Shown one piece after another: positions 50,174 through 59,104 of a stretch of 64,000 nucleotides of DNA; position 1 is the stretch's first letter, and the number at the start of each line of letters is the position of its first letter. Source of the DNA: Gammaproteobacteria bacterium (GTDB lineage: Bacteria > Pseudomonadota > Gammaproteobacteria > Pseudomonadales > Azotimanducaceae_A); the NCBI GenBank assembly GCA_012960755.1, contig DUAT01000057.1, positions 353,909-417,908 of the forward strand, given 5' to 3'. Position numbers and translations under genes: made by a program. The notes under the pieces are model-generated. The model saw only the letters and a list, made by a program, of their open reading frames with translations, made no database searches and was not told the DNA's origin.

Positions 50174-51430
50174 CTAATAAGTTACCTGCATCCGTTTGAT
50201 ACTGTTAAGGAAATTTGTTCGCATCCGGGCAACCTCTCCCGTGGCCTTTATATTCGGGTATCGTTGTAACAATTGCCTTAGCAGAACAGTTAGTTGCATT
50301 TCGGCTAACCTCCAACCTATGCACAAGTGTTGCCCATAGCCAAACGACAGATGCCTTGCCTCATTTCTTGCGATATCAAATTCCATGGGGTTGGTGTAAA
50401 TACTCTCATCTCGATTACCAGACATGTACCAGAGCGCCACCTTGTCACCTTTTTTAATTTCCTGGCCGCCAATTTCCGCGTCCTGTTTCGCAGTCCTGCG
50501 CATATAAATGACCGGTGATACCCATCGAATGATCTCTGTTACCGCGCTGGTGAGCAGCGCAGGATCATCAATCAGTTTCTGTTTTTGATCAGGAAACTGG
50601 GATAAAGCAAGTACTCCACCAGATATAGAATTCCGCGTTGTTTCATTGCCAGCCACCACCAATAGCACAAAGGCGCTGATGTAGTCTTGCGGCGACATCA
50701 CTTCTCCATCAGCATTCGGCTGAACCAACATGGTGATGAGATCTTCCCCTGGCGATTGCTTTCTTTCTTCTCCCAGGGCAAAACCATAACCCGCCATTTC
50801 CATAATGGCGCTCATTACCTGCTCACGGGACGTGGCGATTTCCGGGTCATCCCCGCCAATAACAATATTCGACCACTCAAACAACTTGTGCCGGTCCTCC
50901 TGTTTTGCACCAAATAACTCCGCCAGCATCTGAATCGGCAACTCTGCTGCTACCGAACCGACAAATTCACACTCGGACCTGCCTTCCAATCCATCCAATA
51001 TGTCTTTCGCCCTTTCTGCAATTCTGTCTTCCAGCGCATCAAGGCGCTGGGGGGTAAATCCGGGAGCGACTTTTCTACGGGACGCAGTATGATTAGGAGG
51101 ATCCAGACTAATCATACTTTGGCCACCATCGAATGCACTCATGCGTTCTGGTGTTTCGCCTAATTCTGCTTCCATTCGCCTTTGAATATCTTCCTCATCC
51201 GGTAATGTGACACCACCCAACTCACCGGCAGATCCAAAAATATCGGGATTCTTAGATACATATTGAATATCATCGTACTTCGACACAGACCAGAACCCCC
51301 TTCCCCATTTCTCAGTACACCAGGCCACGGGCTCTTCGGCACGCATCTTTGCAAACAGGTTGTGAATTTTCTCAATATCCTGGAAATTTTCCACATCGTC
51401 GAGCATGCTTCTTTCGGCATCGGTTAACAT
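50174..51430 (-). CDS. Cytochrome P450
   Basis: 418 residues with GGAG six bases before ATG. The haem-binding loop is FGYGQHLCIG with Cys370 as the iron ligand. The I-helix oxygen-activation motif is VVAGNETTRNSI, with Asn where most have Asp/Glu at one place but the Thr kept. The K-helix ExxR is in TEIIRWVSP. Soluble class, no membrane anchor, as in bacterial CYP families acting on terpenes, alkanes or steroids (CYP125/CYP153-like length). It needs a ferredoxin and reductase, neither found in this window. Hydroxylates its substrate with O2; substrate unknown. Divergent from an MFS exporter gene. Confidence 0.95.
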   Translation of the reverse strand: MLTDAERSMLDDVENFQDIEKIHNLFAKMRAEEPVAWCTEKWGRGFWSVSKYDDIQYVSKNPDIFGSAGELGGVTLPDEEDIQRRMEAELGETPERMSAFDGGQSMISLDPPNHTASRRKVAPGFTPQRLDALEDRIAERAKDILDGLEGRSECEFVGSVAAELPIQMLAELFGAKQEDRHKLFEWSNIVIGGDDPEIATSREQVMSAIMEMAGYGFALGEERKQSPGEDLITMLVQPNADGEVMSPQDYISAFVLLVVAGNETTRNSISGGVLALSQFPDQKQKLIDDPALLTSAVTEIIRWVSPVIYMRRTAKQDAEIGGQEIKKGDKVALWYMSGNRDESIYTNPMEFDIARNEARHLSFGYGQHLCIGWRLAEMQLTVLLRQLLQRYPNIKATGEVARMRTNFLNSIKRMQVTY

Positions 51431-51582
51431 GATTTTCTCCTATTATGGCTATGGTAGGTTCAAATGGGCAATGTCATTTTGAATGTCTCAAGCTCAGTGT
51501 GGCGAGCCGTCGAATCATCTGTCAAGCCACTTTTTGATATATTGAGCCTGATTAGACTAATTTTTTAACGGGATGAGTGTTA

Positions 51583-52824
51583 ATGCAGTTTACCGGCAGA
51601 CTCAGTGCGCTGCGGCATCGTGATTACTTTCGCTATTGGGCCGGATCTTTTGCTTCTGTGGGCGCCACTCAGTTACAGATAATGGCACAGGGATGGCTGC
51701 TGTTTGAGATCACGCAATCAGCGATAACGCTGGGCTATCTCGGTGCCGCAGCAGCAATCCCGGCCATAGTCATGACGCTTTTCGGAGGAGCATTGGCCGA
51801 CAGATTAAACAAGAAAACGGTATTAATGGTGACTTCGTTGGCACTGGCGCTGCTGCTGGCCCTGCAGTCCTGGCTGGACGCAGCCGGTCTTGTCCAGCCG
51901 TGGCATATTATCCTGATTGCTGGTCTGATCTCCTTCATCTCCGGCTTTGACTGGCCGACCCGACAAGCCATATTCCCCGCATTAATCGACCGCGATGACA
52001 TGATGAGTGCGGTCGCACTCAACTCAATCGTTTGGCAAAGCAGTCGCATGGTGATGCCTGCTGTCGGTGGCATCATCATCGCACTTTCAGACACCTGGCT
52101 TGTGTTCCTGCTTTGCGCTATTGGTTTTCTGGCTATGTATGTGGTCATCGCCGGATTGAAAATCAGCCTGCCTTCAGTAAGCGTCAGCGGTTCGACACTC
52201 CAACAGGTCAACGAAGGCTTACAATTTATTCTTCACAACAGATTGTTTCTGGTTTTTATTTCCCTGACCTACGCAATTATGTTTTTCGGCATGGCTCATA
52301 TGCAGTTAATGCCTGCATTTGCCGCTTTACTTGACACCGACGAACAGGGTTACGGTTTGTTGATTTCTGCAACTGGCATCGGCTCGGTACTTGGCACCAT
52401 TGTTATCGGTTCGTATCAGGAATCCCGGCGGCTTGGAAAAATCATACTGACGACAGCGGCTATATCGGGGCTCTGGGTTTATCTTTTTGCCTTCGTTACC
52501 GCCACGGCACTCTCCGGGGCATTCGCATTTGCCGTACTGGCGGCGACGCTTGCGTCCATGTTCGCGTCTATGTTTCTGATCAGTTCGATGACAGTGCTTC
52601 AACTGCAGGTTCCGGATCAGCTAAGAGGTCGGGTCATGGGCTTTCACGGCATTACTTACAGCTTGATGCCATTAGGTGGGCTGTTTGCGGGATGGATTGC
52701 GGGTTATTCCAGTGTGCCAGTCGCAATTGCGGTTAGCGTTACCATTTATCTACTGATTGTTATGTTGATAGCAGCAACGCAAATAGAAGTTCGTGACATC
52801 CAATCGGCCAGAGTCGAGTTCTAA
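51583..52824 (+). CDS. MFS transporter, DHA3/EntS-like exporter
   Basis: 413 residues from ATG 51583; a GTG two codons earlier is possible, GGGA lies nine bases upstream. About 12 membrane helices. The start RLSALRHRDYFRYWAGSFASVGATQLQ is typical of the MFS_3 (enterobactin exporter-like) group. The first inter-helix loop GGALADRLNKKTVLM is the MFS motif A, and LRGRVMGFHGITYSLMPLGG is the conserved motif of helix 10-11 in this group. Driven by proton gradient; substrate unknown. It is read away from the P450 gene, so both might handle the same hydrophobic compound (guess). Confidence 0.9.
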   Translation: MQFTGRLSALRHRDYFRYWAGSFASVGATQLQIMAQGWLLFEITQSAITLGYLGAAAAIPAIVMTLFGGALADRLNKKTVLMVTSLALALLLALQSWLDAAGLVQPWHIILIAGLISFISGFDWPTRQAIFPALIDRDDMMSAVALNSIVWQSSRMVMPAVGGIIIALSDTWLVFLLCAIGFLAMYVVIAGLKISLPSVSVSGSTLQQVNEGLQFILHNRLFLVFISLTYAIMFFGMAHMQLMPAFAALLDTDEQGYGLLISATGIGSVLGTIVIGSYQESRRLGKIILTTAAISGLWVYLFAFVTATALSGAFAFAVLAATLASMFASMFLISSMTVLQLQVPDQLRGRVMGFHGITYSLMPLGGLFAGWIAGYSSVPVAIAVSVTIYLLIVMLIAATQIEVRDIQSARVEF

Positions 52825-52833
52825 CGGACTTTC

Positions 52834-53262
52834 CTAATGGGTGTACTTCGATTCTTTCGGATTGTTCCAGATGTCACGACAGATTTTCCATTGGCCATCA
52901 AGCTGCCTCTGCAAGATCCAGATGTGTCGGCTCACAGACCTCAGGGGTGTTGCATTGCTTTCCTTCTTGGGGCGCAGAAATCCATCGAAGCTTACTCTGA
53001 CGTAAGCGACGTCGTTTGATACGACGAGTTCTTCGATTGAAGTTTCCTGGTCAAACCAGAAATTGTTGGTGAACCGATAAAACTTCCTGGCTTCTTCGAG
53101 GTGTACATCATGATTACTCGAAGGCATCATCCAGACGGCATCCTCGGTAAACAGATCAAAATAGTCTTCAAAATGATCAGAGCGAATAACCTCAAGTGCA
53201 TTAAGAATGAGGTGTTTTACACTGTCGTAGTCACTGGTTATCTTTGAAAGTGCTGGAGCCAT
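52834..53262 (-). CDS. SnoaL/NTF2-like domain protein
   Basis: 142 residues with AAGG before the ATG. A helix-rich start (SVKHLILNALEVIRSDHFEDYFDLFTEDAVWMMPSS) followed by strands (ISVEELVVSNDVAYVRVSF, HIWILQRQLDGQWKICRDIWN) is the alpha+beta barrel of the SnoaL/DUF4440-like NTF2 superfamily. The pattern DLFTEDAVWMMP is characteristic. Members bind or isomerise small hydrophobic molecules or have no known function. It converges on the MFS gene, 9 bp apart. Confidence 0.8.
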   Translation of the reverse strand: MAPALSKITSDYDSVKHLILNALEVIRSDHFEDYFDLFTEDAVWMMPSSNHDVHLEEARKFYRFTNNFWFDQETSIEELVVSNDVAYVRVSFDGFLRPKKESNATPLRSVSRHIWILQRQLDGQWKICRDIWNNPKESKYTH

Positions 53263-53341
53263 GTTTCGCCTTCAGGCAAGTCATCACATCTGCATTGCGT
53301 TGAAAGATCTTACTCCGCAAAATATCAGATGAACAGCGCTT

Positions 53342-53959
53342 TTACGCCTTCGCACTGGGCCTGGCCAAAACTTCAGCATGCCAGCGATACAAGTGCGCCA
53401 AAGCCTCATCCGGCTTTAGTTCGACCATCGATGTGGCAAAATCGACTGCGGAGAGCAAACTGATGTCAGCAATTGTATATCGGTCACCGGCGACATATCG
53501 GGATGATTCAAACTCATTATCCAATCTTTCATAAAACCGGTTAACATTCTTGTCGCTCGCTGCCTTTGCAGCAGGGATCTGTTCGAACATGCCCATCTTG
53601 CCCACGATCGGCCCATTGACCCAGGGGATGCCAATCTGCGACCAGAGTTCAAATTCAATGTGACGATTTCGGCTTTCGATGAAATCCAATTCAAACGCAT
53701 CATTGCCAAACAAATTAGGCTCTGGTTGAACGGCTTCGAGATACCGACAGATCGCCACAGATTCAGAGATACAACGACCATCATCCAGTTCGAGCACCGG
53801 TATCTTGCCACTGGGATTCTTTTTTAAAAATTCCGCCGTCTTATGGGCTCCTGTTGCCATGTCACAATTGACCAGTTCCAGTTCAATGCCTTTTTCCGCG
53901 GCAAATATCTTTACTCGACGGGGATTGGGCGCGCCGGGATAATCGTATAGTTTCATCAT
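53342..53959 (-). CDS. Glutathione S-transferase family protein
   Basis: 205 residues (ATG 53959 or 53956). The thioredoxin-like N-domain starts KLYDYPGAPNPRRVKIFAAEKGI and has the glutathione-binding cis-Pro loop GKIPVLELDDG and SESVAICRYLE. The helical C-domain (~90-200) includes RYVAGDRYTIADISLLSAVDF, the conserved N-capping box of GSTs. Likely conjugates glutathione with electrophiles or acts as a peroxidase in the cytoplasm. Single gene; divergent from the metallo-hydrolase gene. Confidence 0.93.
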   Translation of the reverse strand: MMKLYDYPGAPNPRRVKIFAAEKGIELELVNCDMATGAHKTAEFLKKNPSGKIPVLELDDGRCISESVAICRYLEAVQPEPNLFGNDAFELDFIESRNRHIEFELWSQIGIPWVNGPIVGKMGMFEQIPAAKAASDKNVNRFYERLDNEFESSRYVAGDRYTIADISLLSAVDFATSMVELKPDEALAHLYRWHAEVLARPSAKA

Positions 53960-54160
53960 AATCTTAGCTTGACTCTTCGGAGCTAAGACTGTGCACGCGT
54001 TCGAGGTTGGTTTGAATCTAACCCCGGATATTTTATGACCAATTTCGCGTTTTAGCTCATTGCCGCATGATGTCGCCTAAAATGTGATGCGCTTCACTAA
54101 CTTTCAACAGAAAAACCATCACAATCGCCTAAAATCTGCTCTGGAACACGAGACGAATGC

Positions 54161-55036
54161 ATGCGCGTATCTTCTACTAGCGGCGAGAAAATTAGGTTGG
54201 AAAATGACGGTGAACTGTTACTTTATTTCATTGGTACAGGTTCGGCGTTCACAAAAACACTCAGCCAGAATAACCTTTTAATCGTTAAGGGTAATGACCA
54301 TGTGCTGGTTGATTGTGGCACCAAGTGTTCACAATCCCTGCATAAAGTTGATTTGCCCCTCAGTGAAATCGAGAATTTTCTCATTACGCACAGCCATGCA
54401 GATCATATTGGCGGCCTGGAAGAAGCCCAATTGCATGGTCGTTATATCAGCCACAGAAAACTCAATATGGTAATTAACGAGGAGTATCAGAATATCCTAT
54501 GGAACCAATCGTTGCGTGGTGGTTCGGAAATGTCAGAAAGTAGGCCCCTGGGATTCGAAGATTTCTGGAATCCAATCCGGCCGGTGCTCAACAAATTTTG
54601 CCCCCGAGAAACCTGGGAAGCGAATGTTGGCAGCATCAACCTCAAACTGCCCCGGACAAAGCACTATCCCGACAATGCACAAAGCTGGCAGGACTCATTC
54701 TGGAGTGTCGGGGTGATTATTGACGACAGAATTTTATTCACCTCCGACACAAGATTCGATCCGGAGCTTTTGCTGAGTTTCGACGATATGTTTAATTTCG
54801 AGGTTATCTTCCATGATTGTCAACTGTTCACTGCTGGTGTCCATTCTTCCCTGGATGAGTTGAAACAACTCCCGCTATATTTGCGAAAGAAAATTGTCCT
54901 GATGCATTATGGTGACAACTGGCGTGACTATAAACAAGAAGCTCTTGATGCCGGGTTCCATTCCTGGGCCAAGGCAAAACACGAATACACGTTCCGAGTT
55001 GCCTGCCGCGCCATTGACTCCCGCGTTAAAGCCTAG
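54161..55036 (+). CDS. MBL-fold metallo-hydrolase
   Basis: 291 residues. The first ligand set is in the HSHADHIGG motif (about 77-85), following the strand LLVDCGTKCSQSL. Further ligands: His in RTKHYPDNAQ, Asp in FTSDTRFDP and His in VLMHYGDNW near the end; FHDCQ is a loop typical of this subgroup. The active site should hold two metal ions. It resembles the cyclic-nucleotide phosphodiesterase/RNase Z-like branch more than beta-lactamases. Substrate unknown. The stop codon overlaps the first base of a palindrome. Confidence 0.9.
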   Translation: MRVSSTSGEKIRLENDGELLLYFIGTGSAFTKTLSQNNLLIVKGNDHVLVDCGTKCSQSLHKVDLPLSEIENFLITHSHADHIGGLEEAQLHGRYISHRKLNMVINEEYQNILWNQSLRGGSEMSESRPLGFEDFWNPIRPVLNKFCPRETWEANVGSINLKLPRTKHYPDNAQSWQDSFWSVGVIIDDRILFTSDTRFDPELLLSFDDMFNFEVIFHDCQLFTAGVHSSLDELKQLPLYLRKKIVLMHYGDNWRDYKQEALDAGFHSWAKAKHEYTFRVACRAIDSRVKA

Positions 55037-55140
55037 TGGAGAGTCCTATATAGGATACTCCACTGGTAGTCCTTCAAGCTGAAATTGTCGCGGTCAGAAC
55101 GACCCAAATGATTCAAGACAATTTCACCTTGAAGGACTAC
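55036..55140. repeat. Two consecutive long inverted repeats after the metallo-hydrolase gene
   Basis: The first is a 28-bp near-palindrome (55036-55063, GTGGAG..CTCCAC with TCCTATATAGGA in the centre). The second has 24-base arms, 55066-55089 and 55117-55140, with one mismatch and a 27-base loop; the arm starts GTAGTCCTTCAAG. No T tract follows, so neither is a standard terminator. They may be a mobile-element or REP-like remnant, or a structured RNA. Confidence 0.8.
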
Positions 55141-55282
55141 TTATTTCCTGCATCAAAATCATTGATTTAGCCCTATCTACGCGGCCGCTGAGACTGGCTT
55201 TGACTGACCTAATATGATTTACTCTTGCCCACTTTTTTTACCCAACCAATTTTAAACTTATCTCAGCGAAGGGGAGCATATT

Positions 55283-56173
55283 ATGGGCTTATTAGAAGGC
55301 AAAGTTGCCGTTGTTACGGGTGCCGGTGGCGGCTTGGGCGAGACCCATGCCCTGTTACTGGCAAAAGAAGGCGCGGCAGTCGTGGTGAACGACCTGGGTG
55401 GTACCCGTGATGGTTCTGGCGCCGGTAGCGCCATGGCTGACAAGGTTGTCGACAAGATCAAGGCTGCAGGTGGAAGAGCCGTCGCGGATTACGGCAACGT
55501 CGCCAGCGAAGAAGATGCAAAAGCTATGGTCCAGACCGCGGTAAAAGAGTTTGGCAAAATTGATTTCATGATTGCCAATGCCGGTATTCTTCGGGACAAG
55601 TCTTTCAAGAACATGACTAACGACATGTGGGACATTGTTCTCAATGTGCACCTGCGTGGAACCTACCTCACCGTCAAAGCTGCCTATGACCAGATGTTGG
55701 CGCAAGACACGGGTGGATCCATCGTTGTTACCTCTTCCACTTCTGGTTTGATCGGTAACTTTGGCCAGACCAACTACGGCGCAGCAAAAGCCGGTATCGC
55801 CGGGTTCGCACGATGTTTGTTCCAGGAAGGATTAAAATACGGCATTCGGGTCAACATTCTTGCACCTGCGGCCTGGTCACGACTGACCGAAGACATCTTT
55901 CCCCAGGGTGCCAATATGGAAGAACTCCTGTCAGCCGACAAGGTATCTCCAGTTGTCGTCTGGCTGGGTAGCGATGAAGCCAAAGATGTGACTGGCAGAA
56001 CGTTCCTGGTGCAGGGTAACAGTGTAACGCTGCTTTCCTGGCAGTCCCATATGCTGGCAACCAAAGACAACAAGGAAGAGGCATGGGACGTTGCCGAAAT
56101 CGGCAAAACGGTGCTGGAGAACTTTGAGCAATGGCCCAAGGGACCACAGCCAACCCCAAGGGAATTTGGCTAA
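55283..56173 (+). CDS. SDR family 3-hydroxyacyl-CoA dehydrogenase-like (MFE-2 type)
   Basis: 296 residues. The motif TGAGGGLG at 12-19 and VVNDLGG after strand 2 are typical of the dehydrogenase part of peroxisomal multifunctional enzyme type 2 and its bacterial relatives, as is GTRDGSG. NAG is IANAGILRDKSF; Ser in TSSTSGL and YGAAK are the active site. The C-terminal ~50 residues extend past the SDR core (WQSHMLATKDNKEEAW). It probably oxidises 3-hydroxyacyl-CoA with NAD. A strong terminator follows, so it ends a transcript. Confidence 0.9.
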   Translation: MGLLEGKVAVVTGAGGGLGETHALLLAKEGAAVVVNDLGGTRDGSGAGSAMADKVVDKIKAAGGRAVADYGNVASEEDAKAMVQTAVKEFGKIDFMIANAGILRDKSFKNMTNDMWDIVLNVHLRGTYLTVKAAYDQMLAQDTGGSIVVTSSTSGLIGNFGQTNYGAAKAGIAGFARCLFQEGLKYGIRVNILAPAAWSRLTEDIFPQGANMEELLSADKVSPVVVWLGSDEAKDVTGRTFLVQGNSVTLLSWQSHMLATKDNKEEAWDVAEIGKTVLENFEQWPKGPQPTPREFG

Positions 56174-56204
56174 AGTTTCAGTTGTTTTAGCGTCTTATCA
56201 ATAA

Positions 56205-56230
56205 GGGTGGCATTGGCCACCCTTTTTTTT
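56205..56230 (+). terminator. Rho-independent terminator after the SDR gene
   Basis: A perfect seven-bp stem GGGTGGC/GCCACCC with a four-base loop is followed by eight T. It stands 32 bp after the SDR stop and 64 bp before the enoyl-CoA hydratase gene, which therefore has its own promoter. Confidence 0.95.
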
Positions 56231-56293
56231 GAGGATGTTGCTCTATGTCTGGCTCAAGGTATAGTAGAGGTAATATGAATCAAGGGGATACTT

Positions 56294-57085
56294 ATGAAAG
56301 ATCAATATGGTGATGTGTCGGTAACATTCCTGGATGGATTTGTCGCCCAATGCGAAATCAAACGGCCACCGAACAATTTTTTTGACCAGGACCTTATTTG
56401 TGATCTGGCGAACTGTTTTGAAGACCTTGACCAGGATCCCAATTGTCGTGCCATTGTGCTTTGCTCAGAGGGCAAGCATTTTTGTGCCGGTGCAAACTTC
56501 GGTTCATCTTCAGGCCGTGCCGAACGCCAACCACGCTCGGGAGACGAGTCCAATCCCCTCTATACCGAAGCGGTCAGATTGTTTCGATGCAAGAAGCCTG
56601 TTATCGCCGCCGTACAGGGGGCCGCCGTGGGCGGTGGATTCGGATTGGCCGTAATGGCAGATTTTCGCGTGGTTTGTCCCAATACCCGAATGACTGCCAA
56701 CTTCGTCAAACTGGGGTTTACGCCCGGATTCGGCTTGACCCACACACTAGCGCGTCTAATTGGCGTGCAAAAAGCAAATTTACTGTTTATGACGGGACGT
56801 CGAATCAATGGTGAAACAGCCCAGGAATGGGGCCTGGGAGATGTCTATACTGATAACGACAATGTCCGTCAGGCAGCTCTCGAACTCGCATCTGAGATAG
56901 CAGTAAACGCACCTCTGGCGCTGGTTTCCCTGCGCGAACAAATGCGGCCGGGTCTCGCTGATGCCGTCAAGGCAACAACAGATATTGAAGGCAGGGAACA
57001 ATTCTGGCTACAAAAAACCTCGGACCACAAAGAAGGTGTCAAGGCGGTATCTGAAAGACGTGTGGGTAACTTCGAAGGCAAATAG
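56294..57085 (+). CDS. Enoyl-CoA hydratase/isomerase family protein
   Basis: 263 residues, one crotonase fold. The oxyanion-hole motifs are FCAGANFGSSS and AAVQGAAVGGGFGLAVMADFRV. LGFTPGFGLTHTLARLIG follows, the site that in hydratases carries the second catalytic Glu region; in this protein the first catalytic Glu position is not clearly a Glu (TANFVKLGF), so it may be an isomerase or atypical hydratase. The C-terminal helix has the usual amphipathic ALVSLREQM. It probably works with the acyl-CoA dehydrogenases/SDRs of the organism in fatty-acid or side-chain oxidation. Own promoter after a terminator. Confidence 0.9.
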   Translation: MKDQYGDVSVTFLDGFVAQCEIKRPPNNFFDQDLICDLANCFEDLDQDPNCRAIVLCSEGKHFCAGANFGSSSGRAERQPRSGDESNPLYTEAVRLFRCKKPVIAAVQGAAVGGGFGLAVMADFRVVCPNTRMTANFVKLGFTPGFGLTHTLARLIGVQKANLLFMTGRRINGETAQEWGLGDVYTDNDNVRQAALELASEIAVNAPLALVSLREQMRPGLADAVKATTDIEGREQFWLQKTSDHKEGVKAVSERRVGNFEGK

Positions 57086-57156
57086 CGCCTGTTTGTATGA
57101 CCTGATGCAGGGCTTGATTCGTATCGCTGGGGAGGGTGGCGATACGTGCGGGTGAA

Positions 57157-57567
57157 CTAGTCCGATGTCACTTCACGTAAAGAGCGGAGAAATAGTCCGA
57201 TGCCTCCTACACTCAGAACCAGTATGACAATAAGATCAAAGGCGCTCATCGCTCTAAAGGAAAATCTGATCGAAGCGATAACCCCAAAAACCAATGCCAC
57301 TATTGAACCAATGGCCAGCAACCATCCAATAAAATTCCTGCTGTTGTAGAAAACAATACCTACCCCAAACATAAACGGTATCATGATCATCCCGCTGGTT
57401 ATGGAGTAGCTGCCTCCCATGGCACTGAATCCGTACATACGCATCCCCATGCCAAAGCCGCTCGTCACCGTGATAGCGTTCAGCAGCAAATAAAAACCAC
57501 CACACATCATCACCAATCCCATTAGAAATTGGCCAACCCCGCCGTCCGTTCCGCCTGCTCCTCTCAT
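57157..57567 (-). CDS. Small multi-pass membrane protein of unknown function
   Basis: 136 residues with GAGGG five bases before ATG. Four membrane helices: ~12-32, 55-75, 78-98 and 107-127. The N-terminus is glycine-rich (MRGAGGTDGGVG), and the loop FGMGMRMYGFSAMGGSYSITSGM is Met/Gly-rich. No catalytic motif and no family that I recognise. It converges on the enoyl-CoA hydratase gene with 71 bp between, including an 8-bp inverted repeat (57120-57146). Confidence 0.65.
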   Translation of the reverse strand: MRGAGGTDGGVGQFLMGLVMMCGGFYLLLNAITVTSGFGMGMRMYGFSAMGGSYSITSGMIMIPFMFGVGIVFYNSRNFIGWLLAIGSIVALVFGVIASIRFSFRAMSAFDLIVILVLSVGGIGLFLRSLREVTSD

Positions 57568-57711
57568 CGTGACCCTCTTGTGCGACCCTCTAGATTTAGT
57601 GCCAACTGCCGCTATTCCCTGGCGTATCTAGAGATTCTAGAACGACTGGCATAATGAGACAAGCCAACAAAAAGTGTGGGCCGTCGTTCAGATTCTACGT
57701 TTTATCTGGAA

Positions 57712-58233
57712 TCAGTCCCGGCCTTCCAAACCCCACTCCCCCCTGATCTCGTAGCGTAATCCCGATCTGCTGCGAACAGACTCAAACAACACAAACGAGG
57801 CAAAAAACACAGTGAATTCAGGCGCTAACGCACTCACCGGTGGCGGCGTACCACATCGGCGGGCTATGGTAATGTGAGGTGAATAGCTTTTTTTATCCGA
57901 TTGCAATCCCAGTCGTCTGCGAATACCCCCGAGTAACCCTGCCAGTTCCAGCATCGATCGAGGGACCTGGCTGGGTCCAATCCACAATAGATTGGGCTTA
58001 CTCCAGTATCCCAGGTCATTCAGGGTCAATTCGAATCCGGGTACACGAACCTCGTTCGCAGACATCATCAACGGCTCCAGCTGACGATCCGTCACCTTGC
58101 CGAGAAAAGCCAATGTGATATGCAGGTTGTCGATTGGCACCGGGTTCGCAAAAGGCGGGAGTGTGCTTTCGCGCCAGGCGTCGATTTCCAGTAAAGTCTG
58201 TTGCGTTAAACTAAGACCAAAAAACAGCCGCAT
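57712..58233 (-). CDS. thpR: RNA 2',3'-cyclic phosphodiesterase (ThpR, LigT family)
   Basis: 173 residues. The two HxTx motifs of the 2H phosphoesterase fold are present: HITL at 38-41 and HITI at 120-123. NLHITLAFLGKV and KKSYSPHITIARR are the family-typical surroundings. It opens 2',3'-cyclic phosphates on RNA, and can join RNA 2'-5' in vitro in relatives. It begins 5 bp after the LLM oxidoreductase gene and is likely cotranscribed with it. Confidence 0.92.
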   Translation of the reverse strand: MRLFFGLSLTQQTLLEIDAWRESTLPPFANPVPIDNLHITLAFLGKVTDRQLEPLMMSANEVRVPGFELTLNDLGYWSKPNLLWIGPSQVPRSMLELAGLLGGIRRRLGLQSDKKSYSPHITIARRCGTPPPVSALAPEFTVFFASFVLFESVRSRSGLRYEIRGEWGLEGRD

Positions 58234-58238
58234 GACAG

Positions 58239-59069
58239 TCAGGCAGAGCCTTGTAAGAACTCGGCATAGGTATCCAGTCGTTTCAGTGTCGCGTCACTGC
58301 CTTCAGCTGGCACAATAAGGATATTACGCTTAACCCCTGCATCAGCAAACCGAGTAATCCATTTGGGCGGCGTTGCAAACACCGAGACAGGCAACTCTCC
58401 GCGACCCGCATCATCAGCCAGGCGCCGCAAGGTTTCCATTCCCTCGAGCAGTTTTTCAGGATTCCGGGCCCGCGGTAGCCAACCATCGCAGTAATCTACG
58501 ATGCGGCGTAACGTATGAATAGATTCACCGCCCAGCAGGATAGGCGGATAGGGATCCTGCGCTGGTTTTGGCCATGCCCACATGGGATCAAAGTCCACGA
58601 ATTCTCCGTGATACTCAGCTTCCTCTTCCGTCCATATGGTTCGCATCGCCATTATCTGGTCACGCAATCTGTCAAAGCGGGTGTCGTAAACAGTGCCATG
58701 ATTTTCCATTTCCTTCCTGTTCCATCCGGCACCGATGCCGAATTCAAATCGGCCACCTGAAATTCTGTCCAGGGTACTGACTTCCTTGGCGGTGAGGATT
58801 GTATCTCTCTCGATGACCAGGCAGATACCCGTGCCGAGCCGAATGGTCGAAGTGACACTGGCAGCAATAGTCAGGGAGATAAACGGGTCGTAAGTGTGCG
58901 CATAGTCTTTGGGTATAGGGACATCGCCAGGATAGGCGCTATCCAATGGTATATGTGAGTGCTCAGGAATCCACAGAGACTCAAACCCTCTTTCTTCGGC
59001 GGCTCTCGCCAGTTCATCGATCGGCATGGCGTATTCTGTGGCCAAGACAAACAATCCAATATCCATCAT
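58239..59069 (-). CDS. LLM class flavin/F420-dependent oxidoreductase
   Basis: 276 residues with AGGAG five bases before ATG. The start DIGLFVLATEYAMPIDELARAAEERGFESLWIPEHSHIP, then RLGTGICLVIERDTILTAKEVSTLDRISGGRFEFGIGAGWNRKE, is diagnostic of the luciferase-like monooxygenase superfamily (TIGR03619-like branch). The cofactor can be FMN or F420; gammaproteobacteria seldom make F420, so FMN seems more likely here. Substrate unknown. Forms a two-gene unit with thpR. Confidence 0.9.
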   Translation of the reverse strand: MMDIGLFVLATEYAMPIDELARAAEERGFESLWIPEHSHIPLDSAYPGDVPIPKDYAHTYDPFISLTIAASVTSTIRLGTGICLVIERDTILTAKEVSTLDRISGGRFEFGIGAGWNRKEMENHGTVYDTRFDRLRDQIMAMRTIWTEEEAEYHGEFVDFDPMWAWPKPAQDPYPPILLGGESIHTLRRIVDYCDGWLPRARNPEKLLEGMETLRRLADDAGRGELPVSVFATPPKWITRFADAGVKRNILIVPAEGSDATLKRLDTYAEFLQGSA

Positions 59070-59104
59070 TTATTCTCCTTTCGGGTATTCTCCCTGGCAG
59101 GCTA

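Noticed and set aside
51551..51561. ATTAG-A-CTAAT palindrome in the P450/MFS divergent region
   Set aside because: Short and AT-rich, expected by chance often; only its position is suggestive.
57120..57146. CGTATCGC/GCGATACG hairpin after the enoyl-CoA hydratase gene as terminator
   Set aside because: Perfect 8-bp arms but an 11-base loop and no T tract; too weak to call.
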